A stretch of DNA of 64,000 nucleotides from Hyperoodon ampullatus (taxonomy: Eukaryota; Chordata; Mammalia; Artiodactyla; Ziphiidae), in contig OX457068.1 in NCBI GenBank assembly GCA_949752795.1, positions 53,658,516-53,722,515 of the forward strand, given 5' to 3'. A program made the position numbers and the translations under genes. This document shows positions 45,513-58,840 of this stretch, piece by piece (position 1 is the first letter of the stretch; each line of letters opens with the position of its first letter). A model generated the notes under the pieces. That model made no database searches. It was not told the DNA's origin and worked only from the letters and a program-made list of their open reading frames with translations.

Positions 45513-47169
45513 AGGGTGGAAGGACAGGAGTTTCGACAGGCCCACAACAGAATGTGAAAGTCTCTGGATCTCATGCTTAAGGGATCAGTGATGGAGAGTT
45601 AGTGAAGGGTTTAAACTATGAAAAATAATGATAAAACTTATATGAGAAAGCTTACTCTGATTTCTGTGAAAAAGAATTGAGTATAGCATCCCTGGAATAT
45701 TCTGTGCACATTTGCCAGTGGAAATTTTATGACAGCAAATTAAAAATGAGTACTCATATCTGCTGGGAGAACTAAGACAGAGAGAAAGCCATTGCCAGAA
45801 TCTTGGAGATAGTTCAATGTCTCTACGGTTCATGAATTTGGATTGAAAAATAATGCAGCCCATTCATGTGGCCCCACACTAAGGGTACTCATTTACCCCT
45901 GTCTGTGGTCTTCTCCTTGGTTTCAAGACCTAATGTCTATAGTGTGTATGTTGTCATAACACTAGGAGATCGTCCCCAACACACTGCTTTTGTGCAGCAT
46001 TATTTAATATAGCTTGATCCCTTTCATTTTTAGACAGCAGGACAGGAGGAGAGTGGGATAGTGGTGAAAAGAAAGACTGTCTATTGGGATTTTTTGTATT
46101 TTGATTGGTAAATCCCACACATACAATGATCTAGGCAATAGCAGAAAGAATTCCTAACAGTAATGCACACTGGGGATTATTTTATTATGTTTCATTTTTT
46201 ATTTATTATTTGAAATATATGTATGTATGTATGAGTGTATCTACTTATATATCTATTATCTCTTTATTTAAAATATATGATGTCAGTTCTAAGAATCAGG
46301 CAAAAGGGTAAAATATTAATCATCTCAATCCACCAAAGCAGCCCTTGCTGTATGTTGACTCTAAATATGGCTTTGGGCTGGTTTGGATTTTGTGTCAAAT
46401 TAGCATCCAACTGAAGTTTGTTGTTGTTCTTTTTAGTTTTTTTTTACAAGCACAAGGTGAATAGTGAGTAAGGCAAAGGATAATTACACATCATGTGTCT
46501 TGAAAAGGTTTGGATTGAAATAGACCATCACTCTTTCAAATATGGAAGAGCTAAAGAGAGCACTAAGTGCCTTTATTGAACTAAAGCAGACCAGAACTTA
46601 TGATGAAAATACTGAAGGAAAAAGAACATAATAATTATCCTGAATATTAATAGAAAACTAACACTTTTGACAATGATTTACTAAAATAACCAGAAAACAA
46701 TTCAGAAAACTCCATGGCATGTTTAATAAAATTTAAGACATAGCCTATGTGAAGTAAGGAATGAGATCCATAAGTACCATAATGGCTGAAAATTCTAAAA
46801 TTAAGCTACAATATGATGAAATAAATAATAACATGGATAGGAAGGTAATTTCCATAAGCAAAGAAAGAATGTCAAAAAAATTAGAAATTGCAGCAGTTAA
46901 AACCAGGTTCTCATTCACAGTAATAAATGTAGGATTAGAATCTTCTTAATTAGTAATGGGAAAGATGAACTTGAAAAGATTTTCCACCATGTAGATTGTC
47001 CTGTTCTGACTGTCATTTGGAAGCCAATTTAGACACAAACAAGTAAACAAATACTCTACTGGATGGTGTAGATAGATGTAGTGGTTTGTAATTTCTGAAA
47101 AAAAAAGAACCAATTTTCAAATCTTTGTCACAATGACAAGTGAAGATCACTTAAATTGGTTATTTAGGA
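45513..47169. other. Unrecognised intergenic sequence
   Basis: AT-rich with no gene. A 62-codon frame at 46761-46949 is lysine- and isoleucine-rich as expected of AT-rich DNA and matches no known family. Simple ATGT repeats lie at about 46215-46235. Confidence 0.45.
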
Positions 47170-47362
47170 CAGTGATTCACAAAGTGTGATCTCTGGACAA
47201 GCAGCATCAGCATCACCTGAAAATTTGTTAGAGCTATAACTTCTCAAGCCTTACCTCAACCCATTTGAATCAGAAATTTGAGGAGTCAGGCCAAGCAATT
47301 TGTGTTTTAACCAACCCTAAAGATGTTTCTGATGCAGCTCAAGTTTGAGAGTTGCACGACTG
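47170..47362 (+). mobile_element. MER5A-like hAT MITE
   Basis: Starts CAGTGATTCACAAAGTGTG and continues with 'agcagcatcagcatcacctg', 'gcaatttgtgttttaacc' and 'ctcaagtttgagagttgc', ending near ACTG at 47362. Block order and length match MER5A. The 8-bp flanks no longer agree. Confidence 0.85.
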
Positions 47363-49254
47363 GGAGAATGACTGTATCATTACTGTGATGAGAGTAAGGC
47401 AACTTACTGATCACATAAGTTATCCCTTATTTGCTGATGCTCCACAGACACACACAATTTAGAAAAGTTTGTAGAGGTGAAGACTCTGTTAGTGGTGGAT
47501 CCTGTGGGCCTCAGATTTCCCACTCTCAAATGAGAGAAATGGCCATAGTTACCTAGATAACTGATTTTCCCAAAGAAGAGCATCACAGGAATATCAAACA
47601 TAATGTATGAATACAAATAAAATAGAGGAAGCATTTCTTAAAGTGAAGGAAGACCTATGTATACAGGTTGAAAGTGCTTTCTGCGATACAGACAAAGTCA
47701 ACAAGAAGACTCAGAGTTAATTAATTTTGGGGAAAACAAGATCTTATATAAGAACAAACATCCTATAAACATCAAGAAAGAAAGAAGGAGAGAGAGAGAG
47801 ACAGAGAGAGAGACAGAGAGAGAGAGAGAGACAGAGAGAGAGGGAGAGAGGCTGCCTCTAAGACTAAAAATCCTTGCAGAGGGAGCAGATATAGAGTTGA
47901 AATAAAAACTTAGGTTTACATAAAAAGATAGGCACCTCTTTCTCCAAGGCTTTCAGTAAGGATGCCATGTTATATGCAAATATTGAAAATTTAAATGAGA
48001 TTAAAAATTTGTAAATCACATATTTCCTGGCACATGGTTTATGCTCATTCAATGCTAGCCCTTACCCATTATCAGAGCACCAAACACATGAATGGTGAAC
48101 ACCTGACTCATCTCTGGAAGGTGTCACACTCTAGGGACTAGGTCATTAACAAATGTTTAGCTTGGAGAAAGAAGGCAAGATCTGAGAGTAAGTCCTAATA
48201 ATAAATGAAAAGGAAGGTTAAGAACATAATGGTCTCGGGACATTCTGTGTGAATGAAAATGTGGTTTGATGACATAGCTTCAGAACATGAGAGTATGGTG
48301 GCAAGAAAGAATGCAAAACAAAAAGACATGGTTATTTAGAAGATTTTCAAATACTTCAAATGCATTCCAAGTACAGGTCCTGTGTAGAAAAAGATACTCA
48401 ACATATATCAAATACAGCAGCAGGCATATGTTCCTCCCCTCCACTTGACTTCTAGGTAAGAGGAAAGCAGTGAGGCTAACTTGGGCTCCCAGGTCCTCCC
48501 AGGCTGAGATTCAGTGGATGGGAGCTCACACTGCTTAGATAGTACTATTACTATAGTGTGATGAGAGTTCACTTTCTTTCCCATAATGTTGTTAGTCAAT
48601 GAACAATAGAAACTTTTATTAGACATGACCCCTCCACTCTTAAGGATTATGAAATCTAGATAAGGGAACACACACCCGGAAACCATCTGAGATGCTAATA
48701 ACCATTCAAAGTCTAAAAATATAATACAAACGATGTCACAAGTGTATATGTGCTACGTTAAATGTGTGTAACTACAGAATGAGCTGCCATTGTGAAGCAG
48801 AAACATCAGGAAGGTTTTCAGAGAAGAGATGTAAACTAGGATGACAGAAGTAGGAATTAGGTAGGCAAAGAATTGAGCAGTAACACCATTGCAGGTAGAG
48901 AAAATAACACGAAGTTGAAAAACAAGGAACCACATGATGCAATACGTAGATACTTTTGAGAGAAAAGGGATTAAGTTTAGGATGAAGTGCTGAAGTTAAA
49001 TGGTAATATTTGGGGGTTTGAAATTTATCCTATGGACAATGTAGAACAACAGAAATTTAAAGATGTCTTTATATGACTTTCCAAAGATGGAATAGCAATT
49101 TAACCAGTTCTTTATCAAATGGTAGGTTCTCTTATAGCATCCTATATTTAAATATCATATAATCACCAGGACATTATTATATACTTGCTGTTGCTGAAAG
49201 TTATTGAATTATCTTGATATTTTTATAGTATTAAGTGTGAAAAAATACCCTTGT
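47363..49254. other. Mostly unique sequence with a GA-rich microsatellite
   Basis: (GA)n with interruptions at about 47777-47850. No gene or other repeat recognised. Confidence 0.5.
47777..47850. repeat. (GA)n microsatellite with ACAG interruptions
   Basis: Long AGAG run with regular ACAGAGAG interruptions. Confidence 0.9.
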
Positions 49255-49500
49255 TTTCTCTCTTCTCTTTTTTGGGCTACTTTTAGCAGTCTGAAAATCA
49301 GCTTTCATTTTGACTGCCGCTTAACAGAATTTGATTAAAAAAAGTAAACTAATTACAACGGAAATGCAGCCCTGTGAAGCTTTAAGAAAAACACATTATT
49401 TTGTTTTAGGGTTCAGTTACTATACATTCATTTATCATCTTTATAAGCGATGTGCAAGCGATGATGAATAGTCCCTGGCTTTGAATCAGGAAATGTAAAT
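49255..49500. other. Repeat-free block, candidate conserved non-coding element
   Basis: No repeat is recognised. The block keeps CpGs (gactgccgc, aacgg, aagcga twice) and homeodomain-type cores (aactaattac, gattaaa). No open frame of note. The call rests on appearance only. Confidence 0.25.
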
Positions 49501-51700
49501 TATCCTTTTTCTTTCTTTCTGTTTTCCTTTTTTTTTAAAAACAAATAATGAATACTAGTAAATTTGAAGCTAACTGATGTGCCAAGAACTCAAAGATGAT
49601 GTAATGCATGAAAGCAATAAGGGCTACTCGTCCAATATGCTGAAGCAAAGACAACTCCTGGTCCAGGGAATGCATACTTGAGCTGGAGATGGTTGTGTCC
49701 CATGGTTTACCTAGCTGGTTTGGAGGACCATTACTAAGGTGCAGGTTTCTCTGCCATTGCTTTGTATTGAGCCTCCCTCATGCCAAGTAGTAGCCTTTGC
49801 CCTTGGAGAGTTAGCAAGTATATTCCTTAAACTCTCTCTCATCTGGGTCTTATCTTTCAGCCATAGATCTTTGCCCGCTCTTCCCCATCCAAGCAATATT
49901 TGACCTTCAAGGGATGCTCAGGTTTTGACCTCATTGTAAAGTCTCCCCTGACTGATTCATTTCACAAACAGCTCTATTTAGAATATTGAAAATCTTTAAT
50001 ATATTGAAAGAAATTAGTGTACTTCCAAGCAAGGAGTGCAATATTTAAAGACAGACAAAATAAGTTATATGTGTAAGTACCCTTGGTATAAAGAGAGAAA
50101 ATGGGAAAGCACATTCCCAATAAGGTAAGCAAATAATGCTCAAGTGTAGACCGATGCTCAAGTGGGTGAAGAGCAAACAGTTCTGACTGGGTGGTCATTG
50201 CTGTACATATGCAGTGGGGACAATTTTAAGAAAGATAAAGCTCAGGATGCTCACCTCAGGATAAATCTCAAATTTACATTACACTTATCATTTGGTGTAG
50301 AAAAACCTCAGTTGAAAGAAAATAGCAACAGGAATGTTGGCTTCATTGGTGCAGGAAGTTAGGCATACTCATTTCCATTCTCAGGGGTTTGGCAATATTT
50401 ACATTCACTTGCATATAGAATGTTTAAATTGTTTACATGTGTTTTGCAAATTAATTTAAAATTGGCAATTGACTTACATTTGTGTGGCATTTATTGATAA
50501 AGATATTAGCCATAGATACCACTCACAGATAAAGTTACAAGTGTGTCATTAATTCCCATATTCTTTATAAACTATGCCAATTTTATTTTTATGTGGTAAT
50601 TTTCCATATATACTGTTTTCCATTTTAGAAATAAAACCCAAGTATTTTTACTCACTCTAGCACACAGGACATGGTTGCATATTTCCATTATAATTTCCTT
50701 AATTTTTGTTTCTTCTCACACTCTTTGCTTTTATCATACCTTCTCTCAGATTGCTGAGGCAATGATGGGGCATATTGGTCTTGGAAAAGTAAAGAGAAGG
50801 GAAATATAATGCTCTGTCACTTTAAAATGTAGTCCATTTCCACCAACATATTAAAAGTCTAAATATTTTATTACCTAGGCATAATCTCATTTTTATTGCC
50901 CCAATCACAGCTCATTGGTTAGGATATGTTGGGCAGAGGAGTGAGCTGGTCAGCTAATGGCCTCCCTGCTGCTAAACTTAACTAATTGTTAAAGTAATAA
51001 CCATGGACCTTCATGGCCTATTTTAATAGTCAGTGGCAATCTGGGAAATTATTTTGCTGCTTTCATTTCAGTAAGTCCTCCTGTTGGCCATTTGCACCCC
51101 TCTCTATCCTTTCAAATGTTCTCTAGATAAGAAATATTTCAATGGGAATCTGCAGGGAGCTCTGGCTAGTCCCTCCAAGTTACAGTTGGGAACCATTGTT
51201 ATTTCTGTGAATAAGGGAAAAACATTGTATAAGTCTGTATGGAAGTACATGTGGATGATCATCTATCCACTGCACCAAATTTCTTTACAAACCTCATCTT
51301 CCCTCCTCTGCAATGTGTCTTTCACATCAGTTTGTTTCATATCTCGCTATGTTCTGCTCAAATGCTGGCCATGACTTTCCCTGTCCTTTTGGTGGAAAAC
51401 CCTTCATCCATCTCTATATGGCCACTCCTCTCCACAGTGGAGGCCCAGGTAGGAGTTCAGCCATTCAGTATCCCAGGACAATGTTATTTTCAATTTTGAC
51501 CTCTCCTCTGATATTCCAATCTACACTCTTGCTATAACACATTTAATCATGTATTTGTATTTCACATTCTCCTTTATCTGTTTGTTATTTCATGTGTACA
51601 AATATGTTATACTCAGCTAAGCTTACGTTTACCCACAGAAAATTCTGCACTTCCTCTTGTATCTCTCAGTCACCAGAACTGTGTTAAATACGTTGCAGCC
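49501..51700. other. Unrecognised intergenic sequence
   Basis: No gene or confident repeat. 49750-49990 and 51280-51560 have a vague L2-like look that is too weak to call. Confidence 0.4.
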
Positions 51701-52099
51701 TTTTTTTTTAACAACTTTATTAGAGTATAATCGCTTTCCAATGGTTTCTCAGTTTCTGTTTTATAACAAAGTGAATCAGTTATACATATACATATCCCCA
51801 TATCTCCTCCCTCTTGCATCTCCCTCCCTCCCACCCTCCCTATCCCATCCCTCTAGGTGGTCACAAAATACCGAGCTGATCTCCCTGGGCTATGTGGCTG
51901 CTTCATACGAGCTATATATTTTACGTTTGGTAGTGTATATATGTCCATGCCACTCTCTCACTTTGTCTCAGCTTACCCTTCCCCCTCTCCGTACCCTCAA
52001 GTCCATTCTCTACGAGGTCTGTGACTTTATTCCCGACTTGCCCCTAGGCTCTTCTGACCATTTCCTTTTCTTTTTCTTTTCTTTTTTTTTTTTTTTTTT

Positions 52100-55000
52100 G
52101 GATTCCATATATATGTGTTAGCATACGGTATTTGTTTTTCTCTTTCTGTCTTACCTCACTCTGAATGACAGTCTTTAGGTCCATCCAGTTCACTACAAAT
52201 AACTCAGTTTTGTTCCATTTTATGGCTGAGTAATATTCCATTGTATATATGTGCCACATTTTCTTTATCCATTCATCTGTTGATGGACACTTAGATTGCT
52301 CCCATGTCCTGGCTATTATAAATATAGCTGCAATGAACATTTCGGTACATGACTCTTTTTGAATTATGGTTTTCTCAGGGTATATGCCCAGTAGTGGGAA
52401 TTCTGGGTCGTAGGGTAGTTCTATTTTTAGTTTTCTAAGGAACCTCCATACTGTTCTCCATAGTGGCTGTATCACCTTACATACCCACCAACAGTGCAAG
52501 ACGGTTCCCTTTTCTCCACACCCTCCTCAGCATTCATTTTTGTAGAGTTTTTGATGATGGCCATTCTGACTGTTGTGAGATGATATCTCATTGTAGTTTT
52601 GGTTTGCATTTCTCTAATGATTAATGATGTTGAGCATTCTTTCATGTGTTTATTGACAATCTGTATATCTTTGGAGAAATGTCTATTTAGGTCTTCTGTG
52701 CATTTTTGGATAGGGTTGTTTGTTTTTGGATATTGAGCTGCATGAGTTGTTTGTATGTTTGGAGATTGATCCTTTGTCAGTTGCTTCATTTGTAAATATT
52801 TTCTGAGGGTTGTATTTTCGTCTTTTTTATGGTTTCCTTTGTGGTGCAAAAGCTTTTAAGTTTCAATAGGTCCTATTTGTTTATTTTTGTTTTTATTTCC
52901 ATTTCTCTAGGATGTGGGTCATAAAGGATCTTGCTCTGATTTATGTCATAGAGTGTTCTGCCTATGTTTTCCTCTAAGAGTTTGATGGTGTCTGGCCTTG
53001 CATTGAGGTGTTTAATCCATTTGGAGTTTATTTTTTTGTATGGTGTTAGGGAGTGTTCTAATTTCATTCTTTTACATGTACCTGTCCAGTTTTCCCAGCA
53101 CCACTTACTGAAAAGGCTGTCTTTTCTCCACTGTATATTCTTGCCTCCTTTATCAAAGATAAGGTGACCATAGGTGCATGAGTTTATCTCAGGTCTTTCT
53201 ATCCTGTTTCATTGATCTATATTTCTGTTTTTGTGCCAGTACCATACTGTCTTTCTTACTGTAGCATTGTAGCATAGTCTGAAGGCAGGAGTCTGATTCC
53301 TCCAGCTCCATTATTCTTTCTCAAGATTGCTTTGGCTATTCGGGGTCTTTTGTGTTTCCATACAAATTGTAAAATTTTTTGTTCTAATTCTGTGAAAAAT
53401 GCCATTGGTAGTTTGACAGGAATTGCATTGAATCTGTAGATTGTTTTGGGTAGCACAGTCATTTTCACAATGTTGATTCTTCCAATCCAAGAACATGGTA
53501 TATCTTTCCATCTGTTTTTATCATCTTTAATTATTTTCATCAGTGTCTTATAATTTTCTGCATACATGTCTTTTGTCTCCTTATGTAGGTTTATTCCTAG
53601 ATATTTAATTCTTTTTTTTTGAAATGGTAAATGGGAGTGTTTCCTTAATTTCACTTTCAGATATTTCATCATTAATGTATAAGAATGCAAGAGATTTCTG
53701 TGCATTAATTTTGTATTCTGCTACTTTACCAAATCCATTGATTAACTCTAGTGGTTTTCTGGTAAAATCTTTAGGATACTCTATGTATAATATCATGTCA
53801 TCTGTAAACAGTGACAGTGTTACTTCTTCTTTTCCAATTTGTATTCATTTTATTTCTTTTTCTTCTCCAATTGCTGTGGCTAAAACTTCCAAAACTATGT
53901 TGAATAACAGTTGTGAGAGTGGGTAACCTTGTCTTGTTCCTGATCTTAGTGGAAATGGTTTCAGTTTTTCACCACTGAGGACGAGGTTGGCTGTGGGTTT
54001 GTCATATATGGCCTTTATTATGTTGAGGAAAGTTCCCTCTATGCCTACTATCTGGAAGGTTTTTATCATAAATTGGTGTTTAATATTCTCAACAGCTTTC
54101 TCTGCATCTATTGAGATGATCATATGGTTTTTCTCCTTCAAGTTGTTAATATGGTGTATGATGTTGATTGATTTGAATGTATTGAAAAATCCTTGCATTC
54201 CTGGGATAAATCCTACTTGATCATAGTGTATGATCCTTTTAATGTGCTGTTGGATTCTGCTTGCTAGTATTTTATTGAGGATTTTTGTATCTATGTTCAT
54301 CAGTGATATTGGCCTGTAGTTTCCTTTCTTTGTGACATCTTTGTCTGGTTTTGGTATCAAGGTGATGGTGGCCTCGTAGAATGAGTTTGGGAGCATTCCT
54401 CCCTCTGCTATATTTTGTAAGGGTTTGAGAAGGATAGGTGGTATCTCGTTCCTAAATGTTTGATAGAATTCGCCTGTGAAGCCATCTGGTCCTCGGCTTT
54501 TGTTTGGTGGAAGATTTTTAATCACAGTTTCAATTTCAGTGTTTGTGATTGGTGTGTTCATATTTTCTATTTCTTCCTGGTTAAGTCTCAGAAGGTTGTG
54601 CATTTCCACGAATTTGTCCATTTCTTCCAGGTTGTCCATTTTATTGGCATATAGTTGCTTGTAGTAATCTCTCATGATCCTTTGTATTTCTGCAGTATCA
54701 GTTGTTACTTCTCCTCTTTCATTTCTAATTCTATTGATTTGAGTCTTCTCCCTTTTTTTCTTGAGGAGTCTGTGTAATGGTTTATCAATTTTGTTTATCT
54801 TCTCAAAGAACCAGCTTTTAGTTTTATTGGTCTTTGCTATCATTTCCTTCATTTCTTTTTTCATTTATTTCTGATTTGATCTTTATGATTTCTTTCCTTC
54901 TGGTAACTTTGGTGTTTTTTTTATTTAATTCTTCTTTCTCTAATTTCTTTAAGTGTTAGGCTACATTACTTATTTGAGATGTTTCTTGTTTCTTAAGTTA

Positions 55001-55906
55001 AGCTTTTATAGCTATAAACTTCCCTCTTTGAACTGCTTTTGCTGCATCCCATAGTTTTTGAGTCTTGTTTTCATTGTCATTACTTTCTAGGTATTTTTGG
55101 ATTTCCTTTTTGATGTTTTCAGTGATCTCTTGGTTATTAAGTAGAGTGTTGTTTAGCCTCCATGTGTTTGTATTTCTTACAGATTTTTCCCTGTAATTGA
55201 TATCTAGTGTCATAGCATTGTGTTTGGAAAAGATACTTGATATTATTTCTATTTTCTTAAATTTACCAAGGCTTGATTTGTGACCCAAAATATGATCTAT
55301 CCTGGAGGATGTTTCATGAGCATTTGAGAATATAGAATATTCTGTTGTTTTTGCATGGAATGTCCTATAACTATCAATGAAGTCCATCTTGTTTAATGTA
55401 TCACTTAAAGCTTGTGTTTCCTTATTTTTTTTCATTTTGGATGATCTGTCCATTGGTGAAAGTGGGCTGTTAAATTCCCCTAATATGATTGTTTTACTGT
55501 CGATTTCCCCTTTTATGGCTGTTAGTATTTGCCTTATGTATTGAGGTGCTCCTATGCTGGGTGCATAAATATTTACAATTGTTATATCTTTTTCTTGGAT
55601 TGATCCCTTGATTATTTTATTGTGTCCTTCTTTGTCTCTTATAATAGTCTTTGTTTTAAAGTCTATTTTTTCTGTTATGAGAATTGCTATTCCAGCTTTC
55701 TCTTGATTTCCACTTGCATGGAATATCTTTTTCCATCCCCTTACTTTCAGTCTTTATGTGTCCCTAGGTCTGAAGTGGGTCTCTTGTAGACAGCATATAT
55801 ATGGGTCTTGTTTTTGTATCCATTCAGCCAGTCTATGTCTTTTGGTTGGAGCATTTAATCCATTTACATTTAAAGTAATTATTGATATGTGTGTTCCTAT
55901 TACCAT
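52100..55906 (-). pseudogene. L1-D ORF2 remnant
   Basis: The frame is split into several pieces. 54864-53845 keeps the first half of the RT domain (339 codons). 53796-53605 begins just after the FADD position and lies in the palm/thumb. 52849-52044 keeps the C-terminus, and 55453-54998 part of the endonuclease. At the 3' end the usual stop after Tyr-Gly-Ile is lost: the A-rich tract (plus-strand T run 52082-52099) replaced it, so the frame reads on into a lysine-rich tail. The start ATG position is 55906-55904. Non-functional. Confidence 0.88.
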
Positions 55907-55965
55907 TTTCTTAATTGTTGTTTGGTTTGTTATTGTAGGTCTTTTCCTTCTCTTGTCTTTCTTGT

Positions 55966-56854
55966 CTAGAGAAATTCCTTTAGCATATGTTGTTAAGCTG
56001 GTTTGGTGGTGCTGAATTCTCTTAGCTTTTGCTTGTCTGTAAAACTTTTATTTCTCCATCAAATCTGAATGAGATCCTTGCTGGGTAGAGTAATATTGGT
56101 TGTAGGTTTTTCTCTTTCATCTTTCTAAATATGTCCTGCTACTCCCTTCTGGCTTGCAGAATTTCTGCTGAAAGATCAGCTGTTAACCTTATGGGGATTC
56201 CCTTATGTGTTACTTGTTGTTTTCCCTTGCTGCTTTTAATATTTGTTCTTTGTATTTAATTTTTGATAGTTTGATTAATATGTGTCTTAGCATGTGTCTC
56301 CTTGGATTTATCCTGTATGGGACTCTCTGTGCTTCCTGGACTTGATTAACTAGTTCCTTTCCCATATTAGGGAGGTTTTCAACTATAATCTCTTCAAATA
56401 TTTTCTCAGTCCCTTTCTTTTTCTCTTCTTCTGGGACCCCTATAATTCGAATGTTGGTGTGTTTAATGTTGTACCAGAAGCCTCTGAGATTGTCCTCAAT
56501 TCTTTTCATTCTTTTTTCTTTATTCTGCTCCACAGTAGTTATTTCCACTATTTTATCTTCCAGATCACATATCCATTCTTCTGCCACAGTTAATCTGATA
56601 TTGATTCCTTCTAGAGAGTTTTTAGTTTCATTTATTGTGTGTTTCATCCCTGTTTATTTTCTCTTTAGTTCTTCTAATCCCTTGTTAATTGTTTCTTGTA
56701 TTGTCTATGTTCTATTTCCAAGATTTTGGATCATATTTACTATCATTTTTCTGAATTCTTTTTCAGGTAGACTGCCTATTTCCTCTTCATTTGTCAGGTG
56801 TGGTGGGTTTTTACCATGCTCCTTCATCTGCTGTGTGTTTCTCTGTATTCTCAT
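55966..56854 (-). pseudogene. L1-D ORF1 remnant
   Basis: Pieces at 56899-56705 (N-terminus, extended upstream of the normal start) and 56647-56210 (coiled coil, RIIGVPE motif, most of the RRM) are separated by a stop. The C-terminal domain (56209-55966) is out of frame. It lacks the heptad insertion of L1-C. Confidence 0.85.
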
Positions 56855-57393
56855 TTTGCTTAACTTACTGTGTTTGGGGTCTCCTTTTCGCAGGTGCATG
56901 TTTGTATTTTCTGTTGTTTTTGGTGTCTGTTCCCAGTAGCTAAGGTTGATTCAGTGGGTTGTTTAGCCTTCCTTGAGGAGGGGTCTATTCCCTGTGTTCT
57001 GGTGGTTGAGGCTGGATCTTGTCTTTCTGTTGGGCAGGTCCACACCTGCTGGTGTGTTTTGGGGTGTCTGTGGCCTTATCATGATTTTAGGCAACCTCTT
57101 TGCTAATGGATGGGGTTGCGTTCATGTCTTGCTAGTTGTTTGGCATAGGGTGTCCTGCACTGTAGCTTGCTGGTCGTTGAGTGGAGCTGGGTCTTGTTGT
57201 TGAGATGGGGATCTCTGGGAGATTATTGCCGCTTGATACTATGTGTATCTGGGAGTTCTCTTGTGGAGGACCAGTGTCCTGATCTTGCCTCTCTCACCTC
57301 AGTGGCACAACCCTGATGCCTTGCTGGAGCACCAAGAGCCTGTCCTTCACACGATCAGAATAAAAGGGAGAAAAATAAGGAAATAAATAAATA

Positions 57394-57425
<32 letters not shown>

Positions 57426-58840
57426 AGAATATAAGAGAAAATAAAATAAAATCATTAAAATAAAAAATAATTATTAAGAAAAAAATTTTTAAGTAATAAA
57501 ACAAATAAAAAAATGGATAGACAGAACCCTAGTGATAAAAGCAAAGCTATACAGACAAAATCACACACAGAAGCATACACATATACACTCACATAAAGAG
57601 AAAAAGGGTGAAAAAATATACATATATATATATATTGTTGCTTCCAAAGTCCAGCTCCTCAATTTGGGATGATTCATTGTGTATTCAGATATTCCACAGA
57701 TGCAGGGTACATCAAGTTGATTGTGGTGACATAACCTGCTGCTCCTGAGGCTGCTGGGAGAGATTTCCCTTTCTCCTCTTTGTTTGCACAGCTCCTTCTG
57801 TTCAGCTTTACATTTGGATCTGTCTCTGCATGTGGGTCATCTGAGGGTGTCTGTTCTTTGCTCAGACCAGACGGGGTTAATGGCTCGGGGGCTCTGGCTC
57901 ATTCATGCCAGGGAGAGGGAGGGGTACTGATGTGGAGCAAGCCTGCAGTAGTAGAGGCTGTCATGACGTTGCAACAGTCTGAGGCATGTGGTGCGTTCTC
58001 CCAGGGAAGTTGCCCGTGGATCACAGGACCCTGGTAGTGGCAGGCTGCACAGGCTCCCGGGAGGGTAGGTGTGGATATTGACCTGTGCTTGCACACAGGC
58101 TTCTTGGTGGCACAGCAGCAGCCTTAGCATCCCATGCCCGTCTCTAGGGCTTGCAACGATAGCCATGGCTCACGCCAATCTCTGGAGTTCCTTTAAGCAG
58201 CCCTCTTAGTCCCCTCTCCTTGCGCACCAGGAAACAAAGAGGCAAGAAAAAGTCTCTTGTCCCCTCGGTAGCTCCAGACATTTTCCCGGACTCCCTCCCG
58301 GCCTGCCATGGTGCACTAGCCCCCTTCAGGCTGTGTTCACACCGCCAATCCCCGTCCTCTCCCAGCAATCTGACCTCTGAAGCCCGAGCCTCAGCTCCCA
58401 GCACCAACCCGCCCCGGAGTGTGAGCAGACGAGCCTCTTGGGCTGGTGAGTGCTGCTCAGCACCAGTCCTCTGTGCAGGAAACTCTCTGCTTTGCCCTCT
58501 GCACCCCTGTTGCTGGGCTCTCCCCCATGGCCCCAAAGCTACCCCCCTCCGCCACCCGCAGTCTCCGCCCATGTAGGGGCTTCCTAGTGTGTGGAAACCT
58601 TTCCTCCTTCACAGCTCCCTCTCACTGGTGCAGGTCCCTTCTCTATTATTTGTCTCTGTTTTTTCTTTTACCCTATCCAGGTATGTGGGGAGTTTCTTGC
58701 CTTTTGGGAGGTCTGAGGTCTTCTGCCAACGTTCAGTAGGTGTTCTGTAGGAGTTGTTCCACATGTAGATGTATTTCTGATGTATTTGTGTGGAGGAACG
58801 TGATCTCCGTGTCTTACTCTTCCACCATCTTGAAGCTCCT
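56855..58840 (-). promoter_or_regulatory. L1-D 5'UTR / internal promoter (decayed)
   Basis: 2 kb with the simple-repeat block (AAAT then (GAAA)n at about 57392-57426, A-rich to 57620, short (TA)n) that L1-B lacks (57324-57654). CpG-depleted compared with L1-B. The sense tip has CAAGATGGTGG. Confidence 0.75.

Larger units (their letters stand above)
51701..58840 (-). mobile_element. L1-D: full-length, degenerate L1
   Basis: About 7.1 kb element in reverse orientation: T-rich 3' end (51701-51709), 3'UTR, ORF2 and ORF1 remnants, and a 5'UTR to about 58840 with sense tip ggagcttcaagatggtgg. Many frameshifts and stops are present. The age lies between L1-A and L1-B/C by eye. The flanks share only tgcag, so the target-site duplication has decayed or was never there. 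Confidence 0.9.

Noticed and set aside
46761..46949. Small Lys/Ile-rich frame possibly from a processed pseudogene
   Set aside because: No recognisable family, poly(A) or target duplication; composition follows local AT richness.
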